From Pseudomonas jinjuensis (GTDB lineage: Bacteria; Pseudomonadota; Gammaproteobacteria; Pseudomonadales; Pseudomonadaceae): a stretch of DNA of 64,000 bases. Positions 36,310-45,748 of this stretch are shown in pieces. Both the position numbers and the translations under genes were made by a program. The stretch covers positions 62,001-126,000 of the forward strand of contig NZ_FNIJ01000007.1 in NCBI RefSeq assembly GCF_900103845.1, written 5' to 3'. Under the pieces are notes generated by a model, which was not told where the DNA came from, made no database searches, and saw nothing but the letters and a program-made list of their open reading frames with translations. How positions within the stretch are numbered: the stretch's first letter is position 1; each line of letters opens with the position of its first letter.

Positions 36310-38240
36310 TCGTCGGAACCGCCGGCCATATCGACCACGGCAAGACCGCCCTGCTGCGCGCCCTCACCGGAGTGGAAGGCGACCGCCGCCCGGCCGAGCG
36401 CGAACGCGGCATCACCATCGACCTCGGCTACGTCTACGCCGACCTCGGCGACGGCGCGCTGACCGGTTTCATCGACGTTCCCGGCCACGAGCGCTTCGTC
36501 CACAACATGCTGGCCGGCGCCTGCGGCATCGACCTGGTGCTGCTGGTGGTGGCCGCCGACGACGGCGTGATGCCGCAGACCCGCGAGCACCTGGCCATCG
36601 TCGAACTGCTCGGCATCCCCCGCGCGCTGGTGGCGCTGAGCAAGATCGACCGGGTGACGCCGCAGCGACTCGCCGAAGTGCGGGCGGAAGTCGAGGCGCT
36701 GCTGGCGCCGGGGCCACTGGCGGGAGCGCCGATCCATCCGGTTTCCAGCATCAGCGGCGAAGGCATCGAAGCCTTGCGCGCCGCCCTGTCCGAAGCCGCG
36801 CGGGAGACACGGGAAAAGGCCGGCGAGGGCGGTTTCCGCCTGCCCATCGACCGCGCCTTCAGCGTCAGCGGCAGCGGCGTGGTGGTCACCGGCACGGCAT
36901 TCTCCGGCCGTGTGCGGATCGGCGACGAACTGCTGCTCGGCAGCGCCGACCGCCGCGTGCGGGTACGCGGCCTGCACGCGCAGAACCGCGCCGCCGAAAG
37001 CGCCCACGCCGGCCAGCGGGTGGCGCTGAACATCGCCGGCGAACGCCTGGGCGTGGACGACATCCATCGCGGCGACTGGCTGCTGGCGCCGGAGCTGCAC
37101 GCGCCGACCACCCGCATCGACATCGACCTGCGCCTGCTCCCCGGCGAACCCCGCGCCCTGGCGCACTGGACGCCGGTCCACCTGCACCTCGCCGCCCAGG
37201 ACGTCACCGGCCGCGTCGCCCTGCTCGAAGACGAACAACTCGCCCCCGGCCAGCGCGGCCTGGCCCAGCTGGTGCTGAACGCCCCGGCCCATGCCGTGCA
37301 CGGCGACCGCCTGGTCCTGCGCGACCAGTCCGCCCAGCGCACCCTCGGCGGCGGCCGCGTCCTCGACCCCTTCGCCCCGGCCCGCAACCGCCGCAGCCCG
37401 GAACGCCTGGCACAGCTCGACGCGCTACGCGGGGCCGGTCTGGAAGAAGCCCTGCCGGTCCTGCTGGACCACGCCGACAACGGCCTCGACCCGGCGCTGC
37501 TGGCGCGCCAGTTCAACCGCCCGCGGGAAAGCTGGAAATTGCCAGACGGCGTCGAGCAGATCGCCACCCGCCAGGGCCAGCGGCTGTTTTCCTCGGCGCG
37601 TCTGATAGAGCTGGAAAGCCAGCTGCTGCATGCGCTGCAACGCTTCCACGAAGACCAGCCCGACGAACTCGGCCCCGACCGCGACCGCCTGCGCCGCTAC
37701 GCCCTGCCGCAACTGGAACGCCCGGTATTCATCGCCCTGCTGGAACGCCAGCTCGCCAGCGGTGCCATCCACAGCAGCGGCCCCTGGCTGCACCTGCCGG
37801 ATCACCAGGTCCAGCTCGGCGCGGAAGACGAACGCCTGAAGGAACGCCTCTGGCCGCTGCTGGAACAAGGCGGCTTCGACCCACCCTGGGTCCGCGACCT
37901 CGCCCGCGAAACCACCACCGACGAAGCCGCCGTGCGCCTGCTGCTGCGCAAACTGGCCCGCCTCGGCCTGCTGCACCAGGTGGTCAGGGACCTGTTCTAC
38001 CCCGAGGCCACCCTCCGCCAGCTCGCCAGCCACGCCCTGCAATTGCGCGGCGACACCGGAATCATCCAGGCCGCCACCTTCCGCGACCGCATCGGCATCG
38101 GCCGCAAACGCAGCATCCAGCTACTCGAATACTTCGACCGCATCGGCTTCACCCGCCGCATCGGCAATGAGCATCGGATCAGGGAAGATTCAGCGCTGGC
38201 CCAGCCGCTGATCCAGCAACAACGGAGTGGATTCACATGA
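36306..38240 (+). CDS. selB: Selenocysteine-specific elongation factor SelB
   Basis: 644 aa starting at TTG ([20 protein letters not shown]); no ATG fits because the P-loop begins at residue 5. G1 GHIDHGKT, G2 region [12 protein letters not shown]3 DVPGHERF and G4 SKID are present. EF-Tu-like domains and C-terminal winged-helix repeats ([40 protein letters not shown]) bind the SECIS hairpin. Delivers Sec-tRNA to the UGA of fdnG. Start and stop overlap neighbours (TTGA with selA; ATGA with the next small gene). Confidence 0.95.
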   Translation: MIVGTAGHIDHGKTALLRALTGVEGDRRPAERERGITIDLGYVYADLGDGALTGFIDVPGHERFVHNMLAGACGIDLVLLVVAADDGVMPQTREHLAIVELLGIPRALVALSKIDRVTPQRLAEVRAEVEALLAPGPLAGAPIHPVSSISGEGIEALRAALSEAARETREKAGEGGFRLPIDRAFSVSGSGVVVTGTAFSGRVRIGDELLLGSADRRVRVRGLHAQNRAAESAHAGQRVALNIAGERLGVDDIHRGDWLLAPELHAPTTRIDIDLRLLPGEPRALAHWTPVHLHLAAQDVTGRVALLEDEQLAPGQRGLAQLVLNAPAHAVHGDRLVLRDQSAQRTLGGGRVLDPFAPARNRRSPERLAQLDALRGAGLEEALPVLLDHADNGLDPALLARQFNRPRESWKLPDGVEQIATRQGQRLFSSARLIELESQLLHALQRFHEDQPDELGPDRDRLRRYALPQLERPVFIALLERQLASGAIHSSGPWLHLPDHQVQLGAEDERLKERLWPLLEQGGFDPPWVRDLARETTTDEAAVRLLLRKLARLGLLHQVVRDLFYPEATLRQLASHALQLRGDTGIIQAATFRDRIGIGRKRSIQLLEYFDRIGFTRRIGNEHRIREDSALAQPLIQQQRSGFT

Positions 38241-38479
38241 ACTTCAGACACCGCACAAAACAACGAGGACCCGAGCCGACGCGGGAACTCACCTGTCAGC
38301 AAAGCAATGCCCAGGATTACGACGAATATCTGGAGCGCAAGATCGAGGCGGGCCGTGCTTCGATGAAGGCGGGGCGTGGTCGCTCAAATGAGGAAGTTGA
38401 AGCCGCTTTCGCTTTTCGCCGTGAGCAGGCGCTGGGCTGCGCTTCGGCGGAATATGGTCACCCGCCCGAGGCTGAGTGA
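38237..38479 (+). CDS. Hypothetical small protein, antitoxin-like
   Basis: 80 aa. Not firmly recognised. The middle, DYDEYLERKIEAGRASMKAG, then RGRSNEEVEAAFAFRREQAL, resembles the C-terminal amphipathic tail of type II antitoxins (ParD/StbD-like), with the GRxxSxEEV pattern. No DNA-binding domain is seen at the N-terminus, and no toxin gene follows on this strand. Starts within the selB stop (ATGA), so it is translated with selB. It could be an orphan antitoxin remnant or a Sec-island accessory. Function unknown. Confidence 0.5.
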   Translation: MNFRHRTKQRGPEPTRELTCQQSNAQDYDEYLERKIEAGRASMKAGRGRSNEEVEAAFAFRREQALGCASAEYGHPPEAE

Positions 38480-38597
38480 AGAGAGCCTTGCGCCAGGGCG
38501 GTGGCAACACGTACTGTCCTGTAGGTTATCGACGACACTTCGACACTTCACCGGAAACGACAACGGAAGTCGGGGAAAAAGCCTTGTAAATCAATAT

Positions 38598-38693
38598 GGA
38601 AGGCAATCACGCCCGGTGGCGTGGCCGGGCTTCAAACCCGGTGGGGGACGGCAGCCGTTCCTGGGTGAGTTCGACTCTCACTGCCTTCCGCCA
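38598..38693 (+). tRNA. selC: tRNA-Sec (anticodon TCA)
   Basis: 96 nt including encoded CCA. Eight-base acceptor stem GGAAGGCA / TGCCTTCC, anticodon stem CCGGG/CCCGG with the TCA anticodon at 38632-38634 (loop CTTCAAA), a long variable arm (GGACGGCAGCCGTTCC region) and a T arm GAGTTCGACTC. These are features of tRNA-Sec. It completes the selA-selB-selC set next to the selenoprotein gene. The ParE-type gene on the other strand ends inside it. Confidence 0.95.
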
Positions 38694-39031
38694 TTTTCCC
38701 CAGCCGTATCCTCGCCACCCTGCATCCACGCAGGGATATCCCTCATCCCATGCAGCACCCGCCACACGTCGATGTGGTCGTCGCGTTCGATGTAGAACAC
38801 CAGATGGGGATAGCGCTTGAGCGCCCGGCACTGCAGGCCGGGGAGGTCGAGTTCGTGGGCGTCGCGGGATGAGCCGCTGTGGGGATGGCGGTCGATGTGG
38901 GCGAAGGCTTTTTCCAGGGTGTCGATGAAGCCGGGGGCTGTTTGCTCGGAAGCTTCGTTCAGGTAGTAGGTGACGGCGTCTTCGATATCCTGGTTGGCGA
39001 GCTCTCGCGGGATGACCGGCCTGGCTTTCAT
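38678..39031 (-). CDS. ParE-family toxin overlapping the 3' end of tRNA-Sec
   Basis: 117 aa from the ATG at 39031. RelE/ParE superfamily: the N-terminal helices DIEDAVTYYLNEASEQTAPG and FIDTLEKAFAHIDRHPHSGS, then LPGLQCRALKRYPHLVFYIE and DDHIDVWRVLHGMRDIPAWM, typical of ParE. The ATG overlaps the antitoxin stop (ATGA). Its last 16 bases, including the stop, lie in the T arm and acceptor stem of tRNA-Sec on the opposite strand, so its C-terminal residues (NGGRQ) are written by tRNA sequence. Confidence 0.85.
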   Translation of the reverse strand: MKARPVIPRELANQDIEDAVTYYLNEASEQTAPGFIDTLEKAFAHIDRHPHSGSSRDAHELDLPGLQCRALKRYPHLVFYIERDDHIDVWRVLHGMRDIPAWMQGGEDTAGENGGRQ

Positions 39032-39264
39032 CCCCGGGGTTTCCGGACCCGGTTGCGCAACGATTCGAAGTAGGCGCCATCGGCAGGGGCGGTCGGCGCC
39101 GATTCCGCGCCGGCGAGCAGCAGGTTGCGCAGGCGCTGGCGGTCCTGGTCCCTGCGGATCAGTTCGCGCACGTATTCGCTGCTGGTGCCGTAGCCGCGCT
39201 GGGTGACCTGTTCGTCGACGAAGTCCTTGAGCGCGTCCGGCAGGGAGATGTTCATGGTGCTCAT
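39028..39264 (-). CDS. ParD-family antitoxin (CopG/ribbon-helix-helix)
   Basis: 78 aa. MSTMNISLPDALKDFVDEQV, then TQRGYGTSSEYVRELIRRDQ and DRQRLRNLLLAGAESAP, is the CC2985/ParD ribbon-helix-helix pattern. A second ATG at 39255 is possible. Coupled to the ParE toxin by ATGA. Inverted arms GGCAAAT/ATTTGCC immediately upstream (39266-39296) are the likely operator. Confidence 0.88.
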   Translation of the reverse strand: MSTMNISLPDALKDFVDEQVTQRGYGTSSEYVRELIRRDQDRQRLRNLLLAGAESAPTAPADGAYFESLRNRVRKPRG

Positions 39265-39265
39265 C

Positions 39266-39296
39266 GGCAAATCTCTTCCGAATGACAAAATTTGCC
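39266..39296. promoter_or_regulatory. Inverted repeat upstream of parD-like gene (probable operator)
   Basis: GGCAAAT (39266-39272) and ATTTGCC (39290-39296), perfect 7-bp arms 17 bases apart, just upstream of the antitoxin start on the minus strand. ParD-type antitoxins autorepress at such sites. Confidence 0.5.
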
Positions 39297-39438
39297 AAAA
39301 CATACTAGCACCGCCGGCGTTGGCGGAAGGGCACGGCGGCCCCCACATATCCGCAAACCTCGCTACGCTAGATCATTGACCGGTCCGCGCCATACATCCC
39401 GCAGCAGCCACCGCAGGGGGTGCAGTATCAACGGCAAA

Positions 39439-40059
39439 TTGCGTATCGCCTTTCTGTTCCTTGCCGCCCTGGGGGCTTGCGGGGTGGTGGTTGCCGATGA
39501 TGGTTGGCAACTGGCGAAAGAGGAGAACGGCATCAGGATCTACCTGAAGGACGTGCCCGGCTCGAAGTACCAGAGCTTTCGTGGCGTGGTGCGGATCAAG
39601 GCCAGCGTGCAGACCATCGGCGACCTGCAGGAGAACCTGCGGGTCGCCTGCAAGTGGCTGTATGCCTGCAAGCAGCTGCGCCTGCTGAAGAACGACGGCG
39701 ACGACACCTGGGTCTACATGACGCTCGACCTGCCGTGGCCGGTGGTGCCGCGCGATCTGGTCATCCACGTCAACACCTGGCGTACCGACGATGGCGGAAT
39801 GGTGCGGGACTTGAATGGTGTCCCGGACTACCTCCCGCCAGTGCAGGGAGTTATTCGCGTGCCAGAGCTGGCCGGGCACTGGAAGCTGGTGCCGAAGGGA
39901 CAGAACCTGACCGAGGTGAGCTACGAGATGCGCGGCGAGCCCGGCGGCAGCGTGCCGTCCTGGCTGTCCAACAGCTTCGTGGTGGATGCGCCGCTGGAAA
40001 CGCTGCGCACCCTGCGCGCGGTGGCCGAGCGCCAGGGTGTGCGGGCGCCCAGCCAGTAG
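39439..40059 (+). CDS. Secreted START-domain protein
   Basis: About 206 aa if started at TTG 39439. A signal peptide (LRIAFLFLAALGACGVVVAD) precedes a START/SRPBCC-like domain: WQLAKEENGIRIYLKDVPGS, FRGVVRIKASVQTIGDL, WVYMTLDLPWPVVPRDLVIH, and WLSNSFVVDAPLETLRTLR. Such proteins bind hydrophobic ligands. Start uncertain: no ATG lies near the signal sequence; the in-frame ATG at 39292 would add 49 residues with no signal-like character and would start opposite the ParD promoter. Convergent with the binding-protein gene downstream. Confidence 0.75.
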   Translation: MRIAFLFLAALGACGVVVADDGWQLAKEENGIRIYLKDVPGSKYQSFRGVVRIKASVQTIGDLQENLRVACKWLYACKQLRLLKNDGDDTWVYMTLDLPWPVVPRDLVIHVNTWRTDDGGMVRDLNGVPDYLPPVQGVIRVPELAGHWKLVPKGQNLTEVSYEMRGEPGGSVPSWLSNSFVVDAPLETLRTLRAVAERQGVRAPSQ

Positions 40060-40067
40060 CGGCGGAC

Positions 40068-41225
<1,158 letters not shown>

Positions 41226-41334
41226 TTAACCTGATCGGCGGAGGATGGGGAGGGGCGCCGGTTGTCTGCGGGTCCGCAGAGAAGAACCGGCCTCCCCTGT
41301 TCCGCCGCCAGCCGCTGCGGCATCATCGGCAGCC

Positions 41335-42135
41335 ATGCAGCCAAACGAATCCCCCGCGGCGGACAGCCACCTCACCGAAAGCACCCGCGAAGTCGTGCTG
41401 CGCTACCACCACAGCTGGAAGCGCCGCGACCTCGAGGCGGCGCTCGCGCTCTACCATCCCGAGGTGGAGTACAACGACTATTTCCAGAACCTGCGGATGG
41501 GCCTGGCCGACCTGCGCGACTACGTGAAGGCGACCATGCCCAGCCGGCAGGACGAATTCCTCGACCATATCGACCGCGTCCGCGTGGACGGCGACACCGC
41601 CTTCATCCAGTACCGCACGGCGATCACCTTCGGCGGCAGCCTCGCGGTGTTCCATTCCAGCGAAGCGATCACTGTGCGCGACGGGCTGATCTGGCGGATC
41701 AACGAGTACGCCTCGCTGGTCCGCGAAGGCAGCGGGCAGCGCCAGCAGGTCAGCGATACCCGCTCGGCGACCAGCCGATTGGGGCTTTCCGCCCGGCAAC
41801 TCAGTCAGCTGGCGAACGACCTTGAAGACTATTTCCGCAAGGCGCAGCCCTATCTCGCGCCCGACCTCGACCTGTCGCAGGTGGCCAGCGCCACCGGCTA
41901 CACGCGCAACCAGATTTCCTACCTGCTCAACCAGGTGATGGGACTGAGCTTCTACCAGTACGTGAACCAGACGCGCCTGCGCCACCTGCTGGAGCAGTTG
42001 CGCCCGCCGCTGCCCGAACGCATCGACGAGATGGCCTTTGCCGCCGGCTTCAATTCGCTCTCGGCCTTCTACCGCTGCTTCCGCCAGCACACCGGCAAGT
42101 CGCCGCGCGAGTACATGCGCCAGCTGAAAGGCTGA
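41335..42135 (+). CDS. AraC-type regulator with N-terminal NTF2/SnoaL-like domain
   Basis: 266 aa fusion. Residues about 15-130 form an NTF2-like (SnoaL) cone: VVLRYHHSWKRRDLEAALAL, HPEVEYNDYFQNLRMGLADL, GLIWRINEYASLV. Residues about 165-266 are an AraC DNA-binding domain with two helix-turn-helices (LSQVASATGYTRNQISYLLN and IDEMAFAAGFNSLSAFYRCF) ending in FRQHTGKSPREYMRQL. The NTF2 part is the probable ligand sensor. Divergent from the polyamine-binding protein, upstream of the flavoprotein; likely their regulator. Start ATG 41335. Confidence 0.85.
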   Translation: MQPNESPAADSHLTESTREVVLRYHHSWKRRDLEAALALYHPEVEYNDYFQNLRMGLADLRDYVKATMPSRQDEFLDHIDRVRVDGDTAFIQYRTAITFGGSLAVFHSSEAITVRDGLIWRINEYASLVREGSGQRQQVSDTRSATSRLGLSARQLSQLANDLEDYFRKAQPYLAPDLDLSQVASATGYTRNQISYLLNQVMGLSFYQYVNQTRLRHLLEQLRPPLPERIDEMAFAAGFNSLSAFYRCFRQHTGKSPREYMRQLKG

Positions 42136-42230
42136 GCCGGCGTTTTTCTCCGCGTACCCGCGCGCACGACAGAAGGTCCGTGCCCTTCTAGCCTTGCCGT
42201 CATTCCTACCACCCGTTTCCGGAGTCGCCC

Positions 42231-43643
42231 ATGTCGGCATGGCGTCATATCAGCTTGTGGATGAATCAACTGGACGACGACCTGGTCCCGCGCCCGTCCC
42301 TGGAAGGCGCGCTGGAGGTCGACGTGGCGATCGTCGGCGCCGGTTATACCGGGCTGTGGACGGCCTACTACCTGAAGACCCAGGCGCCGCAGCTGAACAT
42401 CGCCATCGTCGAGGCGGAAACCGCCGGCTTCGGCGCCTCGGGGCGCAACGGCGGCTGGCTGATGGGCAACCTGCTGGGTGAAGACCGCCTGCTCGCCGGG
42501 CTGCCCCGCGAGCGGCGCATCGAGTCCTACGGCCTGCTGCACGACATTCCGGACGAGGTCGCGCAGGTGCTGCAGCGCGAATCCATCGACTGCGACTACC
42601 GCAAGGGCGGCGTGCTGTACTGCGCCGCGCGCTATCCGGAACAGGCGCGGCGGCTGCGCGAATACCTCGCGGAACTGCGTGCCGAGGGCCTGGGCGAGGC
42701 CGACTACCGCTGGCTGACGCCGGCCGAGCTGAGCGGCCAGCTGCGCATCGAGGGCGCGCTCGGTGCGCTGTACACGCCGCATTGCGCGACCATCCAGCCG
42801 GCCCGGCTGGCCCGCGCCCTGGCCTCTGCCGTCGAACGCCTGGGCGTACAAGTCTTCGAGAAAAGCCGCGTCAGCCACTGGCAGCCCGGCCTGCTGCGCA
42901 CCGAAAGGGGCGAACTGCGCGCGCAATGGGTGGTGCCGGCGGTGGAAGGCTATGCCGCCAGCCTGCCGCCGCTGGGCAACTACCAGTTGCCGGTGCAGAG
43001 CCTGCTGGTCGCCACCGAGCCGCTGCCGGAGTCGGTCTGGGCCGAGATCGGCCTGGAACGCGGCCAGGCCTTCAGCGAGAACAGCCGCCAGGTCACCTAC
43101 GGCCAGCGCACCCTGGACAACCGCCTGGCCTTCGGCGCCCGCGGCGGCTACCGATTCGGCGGCAAGCTGCGCACCGACTTCAGCCTGACCGATGATGAAG
43201 TGGAGTTGCGCCGCTATCTGTTCGGCGAGCTGTTCCCGCAACTCAAGGACGCACGCATCACCCACACCTGGGGCGGCAACCTCGGCATGTCGCGGCGCTT
43301 CCATCCACATATGCTGGTCGACCGGCGCAACGGCATCGCCCTGTCCGGCGGCTATGGCGGCGAGGGCGTTGGCGCGACCAACCTCGCCGGCCGCACCCTG
43401 GCCGACCTGATCCTCGGCCGCGAAAGCCTGCTCACCCGCCAGCCCTGGGTCATCCACGACCGCCCACTGGAAGCCAGCCTGCGCCGCTGGGAGCCGGAGC
43501 CGTGCCGCTGGCTCGGCTACAACGCGATCATCCGCAGCTTCGTGCATGAGGACGACGTGCTGGCTAATCCCGCCAGCCCGCCGTGGCGCCGCCGCCTCGC
43601 GGAGAAACTGGCGGCGACCATGGAAGGCCTGATGGTCGGCTGA
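42231..43643 (+). CDS. FAD-dependent amine oxidoreductase (PuuB/DadA-like)
   Basis: 470 aa DAO-family flavoprotein. The GxGxxG motif is in VDVAIVGAGYTGLWTAYYLK. Further: GFGASGRNGGWLMGNLLGED, PVQSLLVATEPLPESVW, TWGGNLGMSRRFHPHMLVDR and GYGGEGVGATNLAGRTLADL. Homologues include gamma-glutamylputrescine oxidase PuuB. Oxidises a primary amine to an aldehyde, ammonia and H2O2. Its neighbours (polyamine-binding protein, cupin) fit polyamine or related amine catabolism; substrate not proven. Confidence 0.85.
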   Translation: MSAWRHISLWMNQLDDDLVPRPSLEGALEVDVAIVGAGYTGLWTAYYLKTQAPQLNIAIVEAETAGFGASGRNGGWLMGNLLGEDRLLAGLPRERRIESYGLLHDIPDEVAQVLQRESIDCDYRKGGVLYCAARYPEQARRLREYLAELRAEGLGEADYRWLTPAELSGQLRIEGALGALYTPHCATIQPARLARALASAVERLGVQVFEKSRVSHWQPGLLRTERGELRAQWVVPAVEGYAASLPPLGNYQLPVQSLLVATEPLPESVWAEIGLERGQAFSENSRQVTYGQRTLDNRLAFGARGGYRFGGKLRTDFSLTDDEVELRRYLFGELFPQLKDARITHTWGGNLGMSRRFHPHMLVDRRNGIALSGGYGGEGVGATNLAGRTLADLILGRESLLTRQPWVIHDRPLEASLRRWEPEPCRWLGYNAIIRSFVHEDDVLANPASPPWRRRLAEKLAATMEGLMVG

Positions 43644-43681
43644 GCGCCACGAGAAGAAACCAACCCACCCTGGAGTCCCGA

Positions 43682-44026
43682 ATGAACATCACCCACCTGA
43701 AGAACACCACCAACGCCGCGCTTGGCGAAGCCGCTGCGGTTGCCGTCCCGGTCGGCGAGCCGGTGCCGATGACGCGCGTGGAGGCCGTGGAGCGGCCGGA
43801 CCAGGTCGAAACCGGCATCTGGGAATGCTCGCCCGGCCGCTTCCGCCGGCAGATCGTCGAGCAGGAGTTCTGCCACTTCATCGCTGGCCGCGGCACCTTC
43901 ACCCCGGACGGCGGCGAGCCCATCGCCTTCGCCGCCGGCGATGCCTTCCTGCTGCCGGAGAACAGCCTGGGGGTGTGGGATATCCAGGAAACGGTGCGCA
44001 AGACCTATGTGATCATCCAGCGCTGA
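43682..44026 (+). CDS. Small cupin (DUF861-like)
   Basis: 114 aa. Cupin strands: WECSPGRFRRQIVEQEFCHF (first half), GRGTFTPDGGEPIAFAAGDA and FLLPENSLGVWDIQETVRKT. Cupin_3/DUF861 proteins often accompany PuuB-like oxidases and may act on an unstable product. Starts 38 bases after the flavoprotein gene. Followed by a GGTGGATGA...TCATCCACC hairpin and a REP pair. Confidence 0.85.
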   Translation: MNITHLKNTTNAALGEAAAVAVPVGEPVPMTRVEAVERPDQVETGIWECSPGRFRRQIVEQEFCHFIAGRGTFTPDGGEPIAFAAGDAFLLPENSLGVWDIQETVRKTYVIIQR

Positions 44027-44084
44027 ATAGGGCAGGTGGTGGATGAAAGAAGCCTCATCCACCCTACGGAAACGCATGCTTTTC

Positions 44085-44172
44085 GTAGGAGCGAGCTTGC
44101 TCGCGATCCATGGTTTCGACCGGCACCCCGTCATCAGGGGAAACACCGGATCGCGAGCAAGCTCGCTCCTAC
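44085..44172. repeat. REP pair (GTAGGAGCGAGC family)
   Basis: Arms 44085-44107 and 44150-44172, a variant with CGAGC in place of CCAGC. Between the convergent cupin and dipeptidase genes. Confidence 0.9.
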
Positions 44173-44216
44173 GAAGAGCGGCCCGATCCACCACGACCGC
44201 CCATCCGCCGCCAACA

Positions 44217-44894
44217 TCACTCCACCGGAAAATCGAAATAGCTGTCCGGGAACGGCTCGTTGCGCAGGGTGTAGTGCCACCACTCTTCCGCGTAGGGCTC
44301 GAAGCCGTGGCGGGTCATCAGGTTGCGCAGGGTTTCGCGGTTCTGCGCCTGGGCCGGGGTGATCAGCGAAGTGTCGTGGTGGGAGATGGGGCCGAAGAAG
44401 TCGAACGGACTGCCCATGTCCAGTTCCCTGCCGCTGCCGTCGACCAGGGTGAGATCCACCGTGCTGCCGCGGGAGTGGCCGGACTTCTGGGCGATGTAGC
44501 CGAGGCGGAACAGGTCGCGTTTGTCCACGTCCGGGTAGAAACGGCTCTTCATCTGCGTGTCGCCGGGATCGGCCGCCCAGCGCTGGAAGTCGTTCACCGC
44601 CCGCTGCGGGCGATAGCCGTCGAAGATCTTGAAGCGCAGCCCCTGCCGGCGCAGGTCGAATTCGGCGGCGGCGAGGGCGGTGGCGGCGGGGCGGCTGAGG
44701 ATCACCCGCTCCTCCTCGTAGCCGTCGATGCGGCGGCCGACGAAGTTGTCGCCGTTGTAGTAGCGCACATCGTAGATCGCCGAGGTCAGCACCTGGTCGA
44801 GGTAGACGAAGCCGGGTTGCAGCGGCGTGTCGCGCGGAGTGGCGCAGGCGCCGAGCAGGGCGAGCAGGAACAGCAGGAAGAGGCGGCGGTTCAT
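44217..44894 (-). CDS. D-alanyl-D-alanine dipeptidase (VanX/DdpX-type), lipoprotein
   Basis: 225 aa. Lipobox LLALLGACATP near the N-terminus suggests envelope localisation. M15D family signatures: SGHSRGSTVDLTLVDGSGRE (SxHxxGxAxD zinc/catalytic region), DMGSPFDFFGPISH, and EPYAEEWWHYTLRNEPFPDS (ExWH with the third zinc ligand). Hydrolyses D-Ala-D-Ala, recycling peptidoglycan precursors or providing D-Ala. In a plain Pseudomonas context this is a housekeeping dipeptidase, not vancomycin resistance. Confidence 0.88.
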   Translation of the reverse strand: MNRRLFLLFLLALLGACATPRDTPLQPGFVYLDQVLTSAIYDVRYYNGDNFVGRRIDGYEEERVILSRPAATALAAAEFDLRRQGLRFKIFDGYRPQRAVNDFQRWAADPGDTQMKSRFYPDVDKRDLFRLGYIAQKSGHSRGSTVDLTLVDGSGRELDMGSPFDFFGPISHHDTSLITPAQAQNRETLRNLMTRHGFEPYAEEWWHYTLRNEPFPDSYFDFPVE

Positions 44895-44921
44895 CGCGCG
44901 ATTCCTCCGGCAGGGTTGGGT

Positions 44922-45383
44922 TCAGGTTCTGAGGGCCTGGACGCCGTCGTCGTCGGGGTCGAAGGCGTCCAGGCGCATGCGTTCGGCGAAGGCGTCCAGC
45001 GCGGCCTGGCCCTGGAGCAGTTCGCCGCGGGCGGCGGGCCAGTCGTCCGGCTTCAGGCGGATCATCCAGCCTTCGCCGTAGCAGTCCTGGTTGATCAGGC
45101 CGGGGCGGCGCACCACCGCGTCGTTGCTCACCAGCACGGTGCCGGCCAGCGGGCTGCGGGCGGAGGAGGCGGCCTTGGCGAATTCCACCACGCCGAAGCC
45201 GCGGTCCTTGTCGATGTGCCAGCCGTCGCGCTTCGGGGTGAAGGCGAAGATCTGCCCGTACAGCGCGCAGCCGTAGGACGTCAGGCCGAGGGTCAGGCTG
45301 CCGTCGCCCTCCCTGCGCAGCCAGAGGTTGTACGCCGGGGCGTAGAGCAGCTCCTCGGGGAACTCCAGGCGGCCGAGCTTCAC
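44922..45383 (-). CDS. Atypical GcvH-like lipoyl carrier protein
   Basis: 153 aa with GTG start at 45383 (VKLGRLEFPEELLYAPAYNL). Glycine-cleavage H-protein fold: LTLGLTSYGCALYGQIFAF, GFGVVEFAKAASSARSPLAG, and VNQD-like GLINQDCYGEGWMIRLKPD. The lipoylated Lys of ESVKA in GcvH appears here as EFAKA. No glycine-cleavage genes (gcvT/P) are adjacent. Instead it is translationally coupled (GTGA) to a DsrE-like sulfur protein and a GNAT enzyme. It may be an alternative lipoyl carrier, comparable in idea to LbpA of the sHdr sulfur pathway; that analogy is inference. Confidence 0.75.
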   Translation of the reverse strand: MKLGRLEFPEELLYAPAYNLWLRREGDGSLTLGLTSYGCALYGQIFAFTPKRDGWHIDKDRGFGVVEFAKAASSARSPLAGTVLVSNDAVVRRPGLINQDCYGEGWMIRLKPDDWPAARGELLQGQAALDAFAERMRLDAFDPDDDGVQALRT

Positions 45384-45748
45384 AGCGTCAGCACCCGGTC
45401 GTATTCGAGGATCATCCGCGCCAGCTCGCCGCCGCTGGCGATCTCGTCGAGCTCCTCGATCAGCGCCTCTTCGTCGATCGGCACGCCCGGCGCGCGGCAC
45501 ATCAGCAGGCGCACGCCGGCTTCCTTGGCCTGCTGGATGAAGTGGCTGATCGGCTCGCCGCCCTCGGCCGCGTAGAGGTTGTCGACCACGTCCTGGCGGG
45601 CCAGGCGGATGCCTTCGCCGCTGAGGAAGATGGTCACCTCGGCGTCCATGCAGGCCAGCAGGGTGGCGGTGTAGAAGGGCGCGGCGCAGCGGGCCGGGGT
45701 GCTCGGTCCGCTGTTGACCACGATCAGTACGCGCTGCGGCTCACTCAA
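45380..45748 (-). CDS. DsrE/DsrF-like sulfur-relay family protein
   Basis: 122 aa with a TTG start at 45748 supported by GGAG nine bases upstream and a 4-base overlap with the preceding gene (TTGA). The DsrE fold shows QRVLIVVNSGPSTPARCAAP, FYTATLLACMDAEVTIFLSG, and EAGVRLLMCRAPGVPIDEEA. The Cys in LLMCRAPG is at the position of the persulfide-carrying Cys of DsrE/TusD relatives. Possibly carries sulfur or serves as a regulatory partner for the GcvH-like protein encoded next. Confidence 0.78.
   Translation of the reverse strand: MSEPQRVLIVVNSGPSTPARCAAPFYTATLLACMDAEVTIFLSGEGIRLARQDVVDNLYAAEGGEPISHFIQQAKEAGVRLLMCRAPGVPIDEEALIEELDEIASGGELARMILEYDRVLTL

Noticed and set aside
39292-39438. Upstream ATG start for the START-domain protein
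   Set aside because: The added 49 residues are Arg/His-rich with no similarity, begin opposite the parD promoter and would bury the signal peptide.
44217-44894. Vancomycin-resistance gene vanX
   Set aside because: No vanHA genes are near it and the protein is a lipoprotein dipeptidase found in ordinary Gram-negative genomes.
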